This document shows, piece after piece, positions 57,224 through 64,000 of a DNA stretch of 64,000 bases (position 1 is its first letter; every line of letters starts with the position of its first letter). The DNA comes from JAAYBF01 sp963716445 (GTDB taxonomy: Bacteria; Actinomycetota; Thermoleophilia; Solirubrobacterales; Thermoleophilaceae). The stretch lies in NCBI GenBank assembly GCA_963716445.1, contig OY970313.1:310001-374000 (forward strand), given 5' to 3'. The notes below the pieces were generated by a model. That model had not been told where the DNA came from. It saw only the letters and a list, made by a program, of their open reading frames with translations, and did no database searches. The position numbers and the translations under genes were made by a program.

Positions 57224-58447
57224 CTACTTCACGAGGCCGTAGTCGTGCTTGACCGACAAGTTGCGCAGGACGGCGTTGGCGAGCCGGCGCTTGGTGATGT
57301 CGCCGCGGCGTGCCGCGCGCAGGACGGCGTCGTAGGCGGCCTGTTGCTCGGCGGGCGGTCCTGAGATGTAGAGCAGGTCCGCGCCGGCCTGGACCGCGCG
57401 GACCGCGGCGCTGGGGATCGACGTCAGCGCCGTGATCGGAGGGTCGGCGAGATCGTCGGTCATCGCGATCCCCTCGAAGCCGAGCTCGTCGCGCAGAAGG
57501 CCGGTGACGATCGCTCGCGAGAGCGTCGCCGGAGTCACGAAGTCGTCGGTCACGTAGAGCCCGTGGCCGATCAGGATCGCCGGCGCGCCGGCGCGGATGG
57601 CCGCGCGGAACGGAACGAGGTCGCGGACGCTCAGCTGGTCGAGACTCGCGCTGACCTGCGAAGGGCCGAAGCGCGTGTCCTCGGTGCCGGACCCGAGGCC
57701 GGGGAAGTGGCCGGGCGCCGTCAGCACGCGCGCCGCTCGGTAGGCGTCGACGGTCGCGGTGACGTAGGACGCCACGTCGCGCGGATCGTCGGAGTAGGCC
57801 CGCGCCCCGAGCGCGATGCCCTCCGGAGGAGCGACGTCGGCGACCGGGGCGAGGACCCCGTTGATCCCCAGGGCGCGCAGCGTCGTAGCCGCCAGGCGCG
57901 CCTCCTTGAAGGCGCTTGCGGCCGACCTCAGCTCGGCCGCCGCCGTCCGCGGCGGCAGGTCTGGGAAGGCGTTGAACTCGCCGCCCTCCTGCGGCGCCAT
58001 CACCCACGGCGCGACATGGCCCTCCTGGCGGGCGATCACCGCGGCCTCGCCAGCCAGCGCGGCGAGCTGGTCGCCGGACGAGTAGTTGGGCCTGTCGACC
58101 GCGATGCCGCCGAGGTCCTGTGCGCGCAGGCGCTGGAAGATCGGAGCGGTCAGGTCCTGACCCGGGAAGCCGAGCAGGAACAGCTGGGCCACCTTGCGCT
58201 CTACCGGCATGCCGGCCGCCAGGGACACGACCGCCCGAACAGCAGGCGGTCGTCTGCGCGGCGTCCGGTCGGTGGGCGCGGCACGCCGCTCGCGCAGGTC
58301 CGCGGAGCCGATCTCGGACGCCGGGCGGGGCTCGCCGCCGTCTGAGAGTACGACCGCGAGGGCGGCGCCCGCGGCCGCGAGCGCGAGGACTGCGACGGCG
58401 AGCGCCACGAGCTTCCAGCGGGGCATGTCCGGCGGCCGGGCGCGCAT
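57224..58447 (-). CDS. Glycoside hydrolase family 3 protein (NagZ-like)
   Basis: 407 residues from ATG 58447. Signal-anchor helix (LVALAVAVLALAAAGAALAV, about 13-32), Arg/Pro-rich linker, then the GH3 barrel: VAQLFLLGFPGQDLTAPI, LRALGINGVLAPVADVAPPE, nucleophile Asp in FEGIAMTDDLAD. In NagZ beta-N-acetylglucosaminidases the KHFPGHGDT loop is followed by DxH, which supplies the acid/base His. Here the region reads TAPGHFPGLGSGTEDT: the Lys and the second His are gone and no DxH follows. It may act on other substrates or be inactive. Peptidoglycan recycling or a cell-wall role is likely but unproven. Confidence 0.88.
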   Translation of the reverse strand: MRARPPDMPRWKLVALAVAVLALAAAGAALAVVLSDGGEPRPASEIGSADLRERRAAPTDRTPRRRPPAVRAVVSLAAGMPVERKVAQLFLLGFPGQDLTAPIFQRLRAQDLGGIAVDRPNYSSGDQLAALAGEAAVIARQEGHVAPWVMAPQEGGEFNAFPDLPPRTAAAELRSAASAFKEARLAATTLRALGINGVLAPVADVAPPEGIALGARAYSDDPRDVASYVTATVDAYRAARVLTAPGHFPGLGSGTEDTRFGPSQVSASLDQLSVRDLVPFRAAIRAGAPAILIGHGLYVTDDFVTPATLSRAIVTGLLRDELGFEGIAMTDDLADPPITALTSIPSAAVRAVQAGADLLYISGPPAEQQAAYDAVLRAARRGDITKRRLANAVLRNLSVKHDYGLVK

Positions 58448-58454
58448 CGGCCGA

Positions 58455-58464
58455 ACGCTAACCT
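58455..58464. promoter_or_regulatory. Overlapping divergent -10 boxes, GH3 gene / lysC
   Basis: ACGCTAACCT holds TAGCGT on the minus strand (58455-58460, 7 bases before GH3 ATG 58447) and TAACCT on the plus strand (58459-58464, 9 bases before lysC ATG 58474). The two share the TA pair, so polymerase could serve only one direction at a time. Confidence 0.4.
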
Positions 58465-58473
58465 CCGGCGGCC

Positions 58474-59796
58474 ATGACCGGCGCCGGCTCGGACATCCAG
58501 ACGGTCGTGATGAAGTTCGGCGGCACCTCGGTCGCCGATGCCGAGCGCATCCTCCACGCCGCCCGGCGGATCGTGCGCGCCTCGGAGGAGGGGGCCCGCG
58601 TCGTCGCCGTCCTCTCCGCTCGCGGGAAGACCACCGACGACCTGCTCGCGATGGCCCACGAGGTCTCCGACCGCCCACACCCGCGTGAGATGGACATGCT
58701 GCTGTCGACGGGCGAGCGGATCTCCTGCGCGCTCGCCGCGATGGCGATCAACGATCTCGGCCATGAGGCGATCTCCTTGACCGGCTCGCAGGCGGGCATC
58801 GTCACCGACGCCTCGCACACCAAGGCCCGCATCATCGACGTCCGCGCCGACCGCATCCGCGACGCGCTCGACGACGGCAAGGTCGTTCTCGTCGCCGGCT
58901 TCCAGGGCGTGTCGACCGCCACCTCCGACGTGACCACGCTCGGCCGCGGCGGCTCCGACACCACGGCGGTCGCGCTCGCCGCCGCGCTCGAGGCCGACGT
59001 CTGCGAGATATACACGGACGTCGCGGGCATCTTCAGCGCCGATCCGCGGATCGTCCCGGACGCGCGCAAGCTGCCGATCCTCTCGTTCGAGGAGATGCTC
59101 AAGATGGCGGCGTCGGGCGCCGGCGTGCTGCAGCTGCGCTCGGTCGAGTACGCCCGCAACCACGGCATCCCGATCCACTGCCGATCCAGCTTCGACGACG
59201 GACCCGGTACCTTCGTGGTCGGCGAGGATCAGACCATGGAGCGACCACTCGTAACAGCCGTGACGCACTCGACCGACGAGGCCCGCGTCACCCTCACGGG
59301 CGTCCCCGACGAGCCCGGCATCGCGGGGCGCGTCCTGACCGCGCTCGCCGACGCGAACGTCAACGTCGACATGATCATCCAGAACGAGCCGGAGTCCGAC
59401 GGCAGCATGGCCGACATGTCGTTCACCGTGCCGCGCGCCGACCTGACACCGGCGCTCGACGCGCTCGAGGGCATCCGCGAGGACCTCGGCATCGCCTCGA
59501 TCGCCAGCGACAACGCGATGGGCAAGGTGTCGATCGTCGGCGCCGGGATGCGCAGCCACCCTGGCGTGGCGGCCAAGACCTTCAGCGTCCTCGGCGACGC
59601 CGGCGTGAACATCGAGATGATCTCGACGTCGCCGATCAAGATCTCCTGCGTGATCCGCGAGGAGCACGTCGCCGACGCGGTGCGCGAGCTGCACACCGCC
59701 TTCGAGCTCGGCGCGGACGCCGTCCGTCACGAGGACGTCTCGGGCGACCACCGCCCGGTCGTCAGGTCGAGCTCCGAGACGACAGAGGCGTCATGA
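58474..59796 (+). CDS. lysC: Aspartate kinase, with a likely internal start for the beta subunit
   Basis: First step of Lys, Thr and Met synthesis. 440 residues. Kinase domain: VVMKFGGTSVADAERI, VVAVLSARGKTTDDLL, TTLGRGGSDTTAVALAAALE, CEIYTDVAGIFSADPR. Two ACT domains from about 270 (TLTGVPDEPGIAGRVL and VSIVGAGMRSHPGVAAKTF) provide feedback control, probably by Lys or Thr. ATG 59236 (MERPLVTAVTHSTDEARVTL) lies where the beta subunit starts in Corynebacterium (alpha2-beta2 type) and has AGGA about 9 bases upstream. The asd gene overlaps as ATGA. Confidence 0.95.
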   Translation: MTGAGSDIQTVVMKFGGTSVADAERILHAARRIVRASEEGARVVAVLSARGKTTDDLLAMAHEVSDRPHPREMDMLLSTGERISCALAAMAINDLGHEAISLTGSQAGIVTDASHTKARIIDVRADRIRDALDDGKVVLVAGFQGVSTATSDVTTLGRGGSDTTAVALAAALEADVCEIYTDVAGIFSADPRIVPDARKLPILSFEEMLKMAASGAGVLQLRSVEYARNHGIPIHCRSSFDDGPGTFVVGEDQTMERPLVTAVTHSTDEARVTLTGVPDEPGIAGRVLTALADANVNVDMIIQNEPESDGSMADMSFTVPRADLTPALDALEGIREDLGIASIASDNAMGKVSIVGAGMRSHPGVAAKTFSVLGDAGVNIEMISTSPIKISCVIREEHVADAVRELHTAFELGADAVRHEDVSGDHRPVVRSSSETTEAS

Positions 59797-60803
59797 CGAT
59801 GCGCGTCGCCGTGGTCGGCGCCACCGGCGCCGTCGGCTCGACGATGCTCGGGATCATGCGCGAGCGCGACTTCCCTGCCAGCGAGGTCGTGCCGTTCGCG
59901 TCAGAGCGCTCCGCCGGTAGGACGATCGACTGGGGCGATCGGACCCTGACCGTCGTCCCGCTGGCCGACGAGACGATCCAGGGCTTCGACCTCGCGCTCT
60001 TCTCGGCCGGCTCCGGCGTCAGCGAGCGGTGGGGGCCGCGCTTCGCCGAGGCGGGCGCCGTCGTCGTCGACAACTCGTCCTACTGGCGGATGCGGGACGA
60101 CGTGCCGCTCGTCGTCTCCGAGGTCAACCCCGAGGCGCTCGCCGAGCACAAGGGCATCGTCGCGAACCCCAACTGCTCGACGATGCAGATGGTCGTCGCG
60201 CTGAAGCCGATCCTCGACACGGCCGGCATCGAGCGGCTCGTCGTCTCCACCTACCAGGCCGTCTCCGGCACCGGCCAGCGGGCCGTCGAGGAGCTCCACG
60301 ACCAGGCCCGCGCGGTGCTCGAGGCGACCGACATCCCGCCGGCCCAGATCTACCCGCACCAGATCGCCTTCAACGCGATGCCGCAGGTCGAGTCGTTCAA
60401 GGACGGCGACGACTACACCACCGAGGAGCGCAAGATGATGGCCGAGACGCGCAAGATCCTCGGCGAGGACAAGATCGCGATCTCCGCGACCTGCGTCCGC
60501 ATCCCGGTCTACACCGGCCACTCGGAGTCGGTCAACGTCCAGACCCGCAAGAGCCTCTCCCCGGAGGAGTGTCGCGAGCTGCTCGCCGCGGCCCCGGGAG
60601 TCCAGGTCCTCGACGACCCCGCCAACGCGATCTACCCGCTCGCGATCGACGCCGCCGGCGGCGACGACGTCCTCGTCGGCCGCATCCGCCGCGACCCCTC
60701 CCACGACCGCTGCCTCAACCTCTGGATCGTCGGCGACAACCTCCGCAAGGGCGCCGCCCTCAACGCCGTCCAGATCGCCGAGCTGCTCTCAGCCCAGCGC
60801 TAG
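59793..60803 (+). CDS. asd: Aspartate-semialdehyde dehydrogenase
   Basis: 336 residues from ATG 59793 (ATGA overlap with lysC; the internal ATG 59799 gives MRVAVVGATG). Reduces aspartyl phosphate with NADPH. NADP motif VAVVGATGAVGSTML, catalytic Cys in VANPNCSTMQM, substrate His and Arg in CVRIPVYTGHSESV. The operon gives the first two steps of the aspartate pathway, as in other actinobacteria. Confidence 0.96.
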   Translation: MTMRVAVVGATGAVGSTMLGIMRERDFPASEVVPFASERSAGRTIDWGDRTLTVVPLADETIQGFDLALFSAGSGVSERWGPRFAEAGAVVVDNSSYWRMRDDVPLVVSEVNPEALAEHKGIVANPNCSTMQMVVALKPILDTAGIERLVVSTYQAVSGTGQRAVEELHDQARAVLEATDIPPAQIYPHQIAFNAMPQVESFKDGDDYTTEERKMMAETRKILGEDKIAISATCVRIPVYTGHSESVNVQTRKSLSPEECRELLAAAPGVQVLDDPANAIYPLAIDAAGGDDVLVGRIRRDPSHDRCLNLWIVGDNLRKGAALNAVQIAELLSAQR

Positions 60804-60816
60804 CCGTCGCCTCTGC

Positions 60817-61059
60817 TCAGATGCCGCCGGCGCCGCTCGCGGCGATCGCGGCGATCACGCCGGCAAGCCCCACTACGAGCCCGCCACTGAGACGGACCAT
60901 CAACGTGCGCAGGTCGTTGACGTCGCCACGCAGATCGTTGAACTCGCGTCGCATCTCCGTCCGCAGATCGCGGATGTCATGGTCGACACGCTCGAAGCCT
61001 GTATGCATGCTTCGAGCAAGGTCGTCGAGCCGCTCGTCGGTCCAGGTCACCCGCTGCAT
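60817..61059 (-). CDS. Small membrane-anchored coiled-coil protein
   Basis: 80 residues from ATG 61059, 7 bases after TAGCGT (61067-61072, minus strand); a frame open to 61098 adds an unlikely Cys-rich start. The N-terminal 55 residues are amphipathic and charged with heptad-like spacing (ERLDDLARSMHTGFERVDHD, LRTEMRREFNDLRGDV). One membrane helix closes the protein (LSGGLVVGLAGVIAAIAASG). This resembles small coiled-coil-plus-tail-anchor proteins (DUF1640-like). Convergent with asd. Confidence 0.65.
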   Translation of the reverse strand: MQRVTWTDERLDDLARSMHTGFERVDHDIRDLRTEMRREFNDLRGDVNDLRTLMVRLSGGLVVGLAGVIAAIAASGAGGI

Positions 61060-61162
61060 GCCGCCCACGCTATCGGACCAGAGGCAGCAGATGTGCATAG
61101 AAGCGTGACAGTCGTGTAACGGCTTCCCGAAACATCAGCCCGGGCACGACTTCGAGCAGCAG

Positions 61163-62068
61163 CTACGCCGCAGCAGCCAGCCGAGCGACCTTCCGCTCGA
61201 CGTCCTTCGTCTTCACCACGTGCTTGCCCATCCCCAGCTCCTTCGGCTCGAGCCCCAGCGCCAGACCGATCATCTGCGGCAGGTGCAGCACCGGCACGTC
61301 GAGATCGCGCTCGACGTACTTCGCCGCCTCCGGCTGCTGGAGGTCGAGGTTCAGATGGCAGAGCGGGCACGGCGTCACGAGGCAGTCGGCGCCGGCGTCG
61401 AGCGCGTCGGCGAGGTGCCGTCCCGCCTGGCGCAGCGAGGTCGTCTTGTTCATCGTGATCACCGGGAAGCCGCAGCACTTGCGCGCCCCGGCGTACTCGA
61501 CCGGCTCGGCGCCGACGGCGTCGATCACGTAGTCGAGGTACTGGTCTCGCTCCGGATGGTCGGCGTAGCCGAGCCGCTTGGTCGGGCGGACGATGTAGCA
61601 ACCGTAGAAGGGAGCGATCCGCAGCCCCTCGAGCGGCCGCACGACCCGCTCGCGCAGCTTGTCGAGCCCGATCTCCTCGACGAGCAGCCAGAGGAAGTTC
61701 TTGTTCCACCACTCGCTGTGCTGGCTGTAGGCGAGGCTCTCCGCGGCGAGATTGGAGTTGATCGTCTCGCGATAGCCGGCGTCGGCGTCGAGGCGCTCCT
61801 GGCACTCCGACTGCGCCCCCTGGCACGTCGAGCAGATGTTCATCATGCCGGCGGCCCCCTCGACCTCCTGGGCCATCGCGAACGTGCGCGCGTTGAGGGT
61901 GTCGACCAGCTCCTGGTTGTGCTCGGCGATCACGCCGGCGCCGCAGCAATTGGCGCGGTCGAGCTCGACCAGCTCGAGGTCGAGCTTCGGCGCCACGAGG
62001 CTCATCGAGCCGTGCAGCTCGGGGGTGAACCCGCGCGACACACAACCTGGCCAGTAAGCGAGCTTCAC
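61163..62068 (-). CDS. CCG-domain (HdrB-like) subunit of a succinate dehydrogenase/fumarate reductase
   Basis: 301 residues. Two CCG (cysteine-rich) domains: CVSRGFTPELHG with ANCCGAG and CSTCQGAQSEC in the first, YGCYIVRP with KCCGFPV and TPCPLCHLNLD in the second. Such domains hold iron-sulfur clusters in heterodisulfide reductase HdrB and in the SdhE-type subunit of some archaeal and bacterial succinate dehydrogenases. There it replaces the membrane cytochrome b. Starts inside the stop of the iron-sulfur subunit gene (ATGA). Its electron acceptor (quinone or thiol/disulfide) is not clear. Confidence 0.88.
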   Translation of the reverse strand: MKLAYWPGCVSRGFTPELHGSMSLVAPKLDLELVELDRANCCGAGVIAEHNQELVDTLNARTFAMAQEVEGAAGMMNICSTCQGAQSECQERLDADAGYRETINSNLAAESLAYSQHSEWWNKNFLWLLVEEIGLDKLRERVVRPLEGLRIAPFYGCYIVRPTKRLGYADHPERDQYLDYVIDAVGAEPVEYAGARKCCGFPVITMNKTTSLRQAGRHLADALDAGADCLVTPCPLCHLNLDLQQPEAAKYVERDLDVPVLHLPQMIGLALGLEPKELGMGKHVVKTKDVERKVARLAAAA

Positions 62069-63162
62069 GACTCTTGACTCCCCTCGGCCATGGCGCCCTC
62101 CTCCTCGGCGGAACTCTCGCCGACGATGTAGAGGTTCAGCTCCAGGCGCTCATCCTTGGACTCGATCTCCTCGAAGATCCGCTTGACGTTCCTCTGGTCC
62201 GGCAGCTTGTGGTGGAAGAGCGCCTTGCGCGGCGTGATCTTCCCGGTCTTCAGGCCGCGGACAGCCGTCGGCAGGCTCGCGACGAGCTCCTTGACCGCGC
62301 CGGGCTCGGTCTGGCCCTTGATCAGCGAGCCGTCGCCGAACGAGCGCGGCAGCAGCTGCGCCTCGTGGAGGGTGCCCCAGCGCTCGATGATGTCGACGAA
62401 CGCCTTCTCGTGGCCGTAGCCGTTGTTGCGGTCCTTGATCTCGAAGTCGTTGGTCGCGCGCCGGCGCAGGCGCATGATCTGGCTCATCGGCGCGACGTCC
62501 TTCGGGCAGACCTCGATGCAGGCGAAGCAGTGGGTGCAGTCGTACATCCCGTGCGGATCCTCGGCGAGGTCGCGCAGGCGCTCCTCCTCCTGGCCGTCGC
62601 GCGGGTCGCCGACGAAGCGGTAGGCCTTCGCGAGCGCCGCGGGGCCGACGAACTCCGGATCGACCTCGAGCGACAGGCAGGCGCCGACGCAGGCGCCGCA
62701 CTGGATGCAGGCCATCGACTGCGTGATGTCGATCATCGACTCCGCCGGGACGATGTGCTCGCGCTCGGGCGGCGGGCCGTCCGGCAGCAGCCACGGGACG
62801 ACTCGCTGGATCTTGCGCCAGTGGACCGCGTCCATGTCGACGATCAGGTCCTTGAGCACCGGGTAGTTGCTCATCGGCTCGACGACGATCGGGTTGCCGG
62901 GACCTGCCTTGGCAGCCGCCTCGCCGATCGCCGTGTTGCAGGCGAGCGCCGTCTTGCCGTTGATCCGCACGGCGCAGGAGCCGCAGATCGCCGCCTGACA
63001 CGAGCAGCGGATGCCGATCGAGCCGTCCTGGTCGTCACGCGCGTTGAGGATGCCCTTCAGCACCGAGCGCTCGGACTCGACGTCGACCCTGTACTCGCTC
63101 CAGTAGGCCGGCTGACCCGACTCCGGGTCGTAGCGGCGGAGCTTCAGCGTGTACTCAGGCAT
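62065..63162 (-). CDS. sdhB: Succinate dehydrogenase/fumarate reductase iron-sulfur subunit
   Basis: 365 residues from ATG 63162 (PEYTLKLRRYDPES; the earlier ATG 63177 is also possible). [2Fe-2S] ferredoxin domain with CSCQAAICGSCAVRINGKTA and CNTAIGEA. The second domain has two cluster motifs: CIQCGACVGAC and CTHCFACIEVCPKD. The 120-residue C-terminal extension (ITPRKALFHHKLPD, then an acidic tail) is longer than in canonical SdhB and may contact the CCG subunit. It lies between sdhA and the HdrB-like gene. Confidence 0.92.
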   Translation of the reverse strand: MPEYTLKLRRYDPESGQPAYWSEYRVDVESERSVLKGILNARDDQDGSIGIRCSCQAAICGSCAVRINGKTALACNTAIGEAAAKAGPGNPIVVEPMSNYPVLKDLIVDMDAVHWRKIQRVVPWLLPDGPPPEREHIVPAESMIDITQSMACIQCGACVGACLSLEVDPEFVGPAALAKAYRFVGDPRDGQEEERLRDLAEDPHGMYDCTHCFACIEVCPKDVAPMSQIMRLRRRATNDFEIKDRNNGYGHEKAFVDIIERWGTLHEAQLLPRSFGDGSLIKGQTEPGAVKELVASLPTAVRGLKTGKITPRKALFHHKLPDQRNVKRIFEEIESKDERLELNLYIVGESSAEEEGAMAEGSQES

Positions 63163-63183
63163 GACCGTCCATCCCAATCCACG

Positions 63184-64000
63184 TTAGTACTTGCGCTCCT
63201 GGGGCTCCCACTGGGTCATCGTGACCTCGGAGTAGGAGACCTCGGGCTCGCCGTCGCCGTTCGCGGTCAGGTTGATGTGCTTGATCCACTCGTCGTCGTT
63301 GCGCTCCGGGTGGTCGGTGCGGAACTGCGCTCCCCGGCTCTCCGTTCGCTCGATCGCGCCGCGGACGATGCACTCGGCGTTGTCGAGCATGAACTGCAGC
63401 TCGAGCGCGCCGAGGACGTCCTGGTTGAAGACGCTGCCCTTGTCGTCGACCGCGACCGTCTTCGCCTCCTCGCGTAGGCGGCGGACGGCCTCGAGCGCGA
63501 CGTTCAGTCCCGCCTCGTCGCGGAAGACGGCGCAGTGCTTGTCCATCACGGCGCCCATCTCGGCCCTGATCTCGGAGATCCGGCGGCCGTTGCGGTCGCG
63601 GCCGACGATCGCGTCGATCGTCGCGCGCTCGCGGCCGAGCTCCTCGCCGGACGGCGTCGGCATCCCGATCCCCCTGGCCACCCGCGCGGCGTGGGCGCCG
63701 GAGCGGCGGCCGAAGATCAGCGTGTCGAGCAGCGAGTTGGCGCCGAGGCGGTTGCCGCCGTGGACCGAGACGCACGCGCACTCGCCGGCGGCGTAGAGGC
63801 CGGGGACGTCGGTCTCGCCGTCGACGTTGGTCTTGACCCCGCCCATCACGTAGTGGTTGCCGGGCTTGATGCGGATCGGCTCGCGCGTGATGTCGACGCC
63901 GGCGAAGTCGCGGCCGACCATCACGATCTCGCGCAGCGCCTCGTGGATGCGCTGCCTCGGCACGACGGTGATGTCGAGCGCGACGGTGCCGTCGGGGAAG
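63184..64000 (-). CDS. sdhA: Succinate dehydrogenase/fumarate reductase flavoprotein subunit (3' part; N-terminus beyond window)
   Basis: Only the C-terminal part, about 271 residues, is present; the frame stays open to the right edge. VDITREPIRIKPGNHYVMGG (substrate and FAD-side loop), then GLYAAGECACVSVHGGNRLG and SLLDTLIFGRRSG (flavin-binding), and the C-terminal helical domain (ERNDDEWIKHINL). FAD oxidises succinate or reduces fumarate. First gene of a three-gene minus-strand operon. Confidence 0.93.
   Translation of the reverse strand, partial: FPDGTVALDITVVPRQRIHEALREIVMVGRDFAGVDITREPIRIKPGNHYVMGGVKTNVDGETDVPGLYAAGECACVSVHGGNRLGANSLLDTLIFGRRSGAHAARVARGIGMPTPSGEELGRERATIDAIVGRDRNGRRISEIRAEMGAVMDKHCAVFRDEAGLNVALEAVRRLREEAKTVAVDDKGSVFNQDVLGALELQFMLDNAECIVRGAIERTESRGAQFRTDHPERNDDEWIKHINLTANGDGEPEVSYSEVTMTQWEPQERKY

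Overview
The window is strongly GC-rich, with dense coding on both strands. The gene set points to a high-GC Gram-positive bacterium (Actinomycetota), most plausibly the Solirubrobacterales/Thermoleophilia branch. This assignment is inferred, not tested. The evidence is an mce operon, NucS in the place of MutS/MutL-type repair, a long-type SRP RNA next to dnaX-ybaB-recR, and secreted proteins with Arg/Ala/Leu-rich tails typical of that group. A second recurring trait is a -10-like hexamer (TANNNT) placed 6 to 9 bases before a start codon that lacks a Shine-Dalgarno site. This suggests that many transcripts are leaderless.

Layout. 1-5.4 kb: two large secreted proteins, a beta-propeller protein cut by the window edge and a repeat protein. 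5.4-8.8 kb: three TetR-family regulators and a small secreted protein. 8.9-17.8 kb: six consecutive Mce/MlaD-domain genes, each overlapping the next by four bases, with no YrbE permease or ATPase gene nearby. 17.8-31 kb: housekeeping and stress genes (pdxH, msrA, a crotonase, an SRPBCC protein with a zinc alcohol dehydrogenase, nucS, an AI-2E-type transporter, a universal stress protein, a subtilase, a sugar-nucleotide epimerase-like SDR, tadA, fructosamine kinase, a low-molecular-weight phosphatase, a GroES-like protein, an acyl-CoA dehydrogenase). 31-46.5 kb: two tRNA-Ser genes, a VapBC-type toxin-antitoxin pair, an odd membrane protein joining an HTH segment to a degenerate HAD domain, an ABC-F ATPase, a cellulose-synthase-like glycosyltransferase with a PilZ domain, a PPi-type phosphofructokinase beside pyruvate kinase, a DUF892 protein, and MarR with methylmalonyl-CoA mutase.

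46.5-49.2 kb holds a compact three-gene module: a secreted PKD protein, an ExbB/TolQ-like channel and a DUF2149 protein. A 14-codon upstream ORF overlaps the ExbB start. 49.2-53.8 kb is an accessory patch containing a FitAB-like toxin-antitoxin pair, two PIN-toxin remnants, a transposase remnant, a divergent XRE regulator with unrecognised membrane and soluble proteins, and what looks like the N-terminus of a TrwC/MobF relaxase. It ends at tRNA-Val and probably represents a decayed integrated element.

53.9-64 kb returns to core genes: SRP RNA, dnaX-ybaB-recR, a GH3 family protein, lysC-asd (aspartate pathway, with a likely internal start for a separate LysC beta subunit), and a succinate dehydrogenase/fumarate reductase operon. 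In that operon a CCG-domain (HdrB-like) subunit follows the iron-sulfur subunit, and the flavoprotein gene runs off the right edge. No CRISPR array, rRNA or intact insertion sequence was seen.
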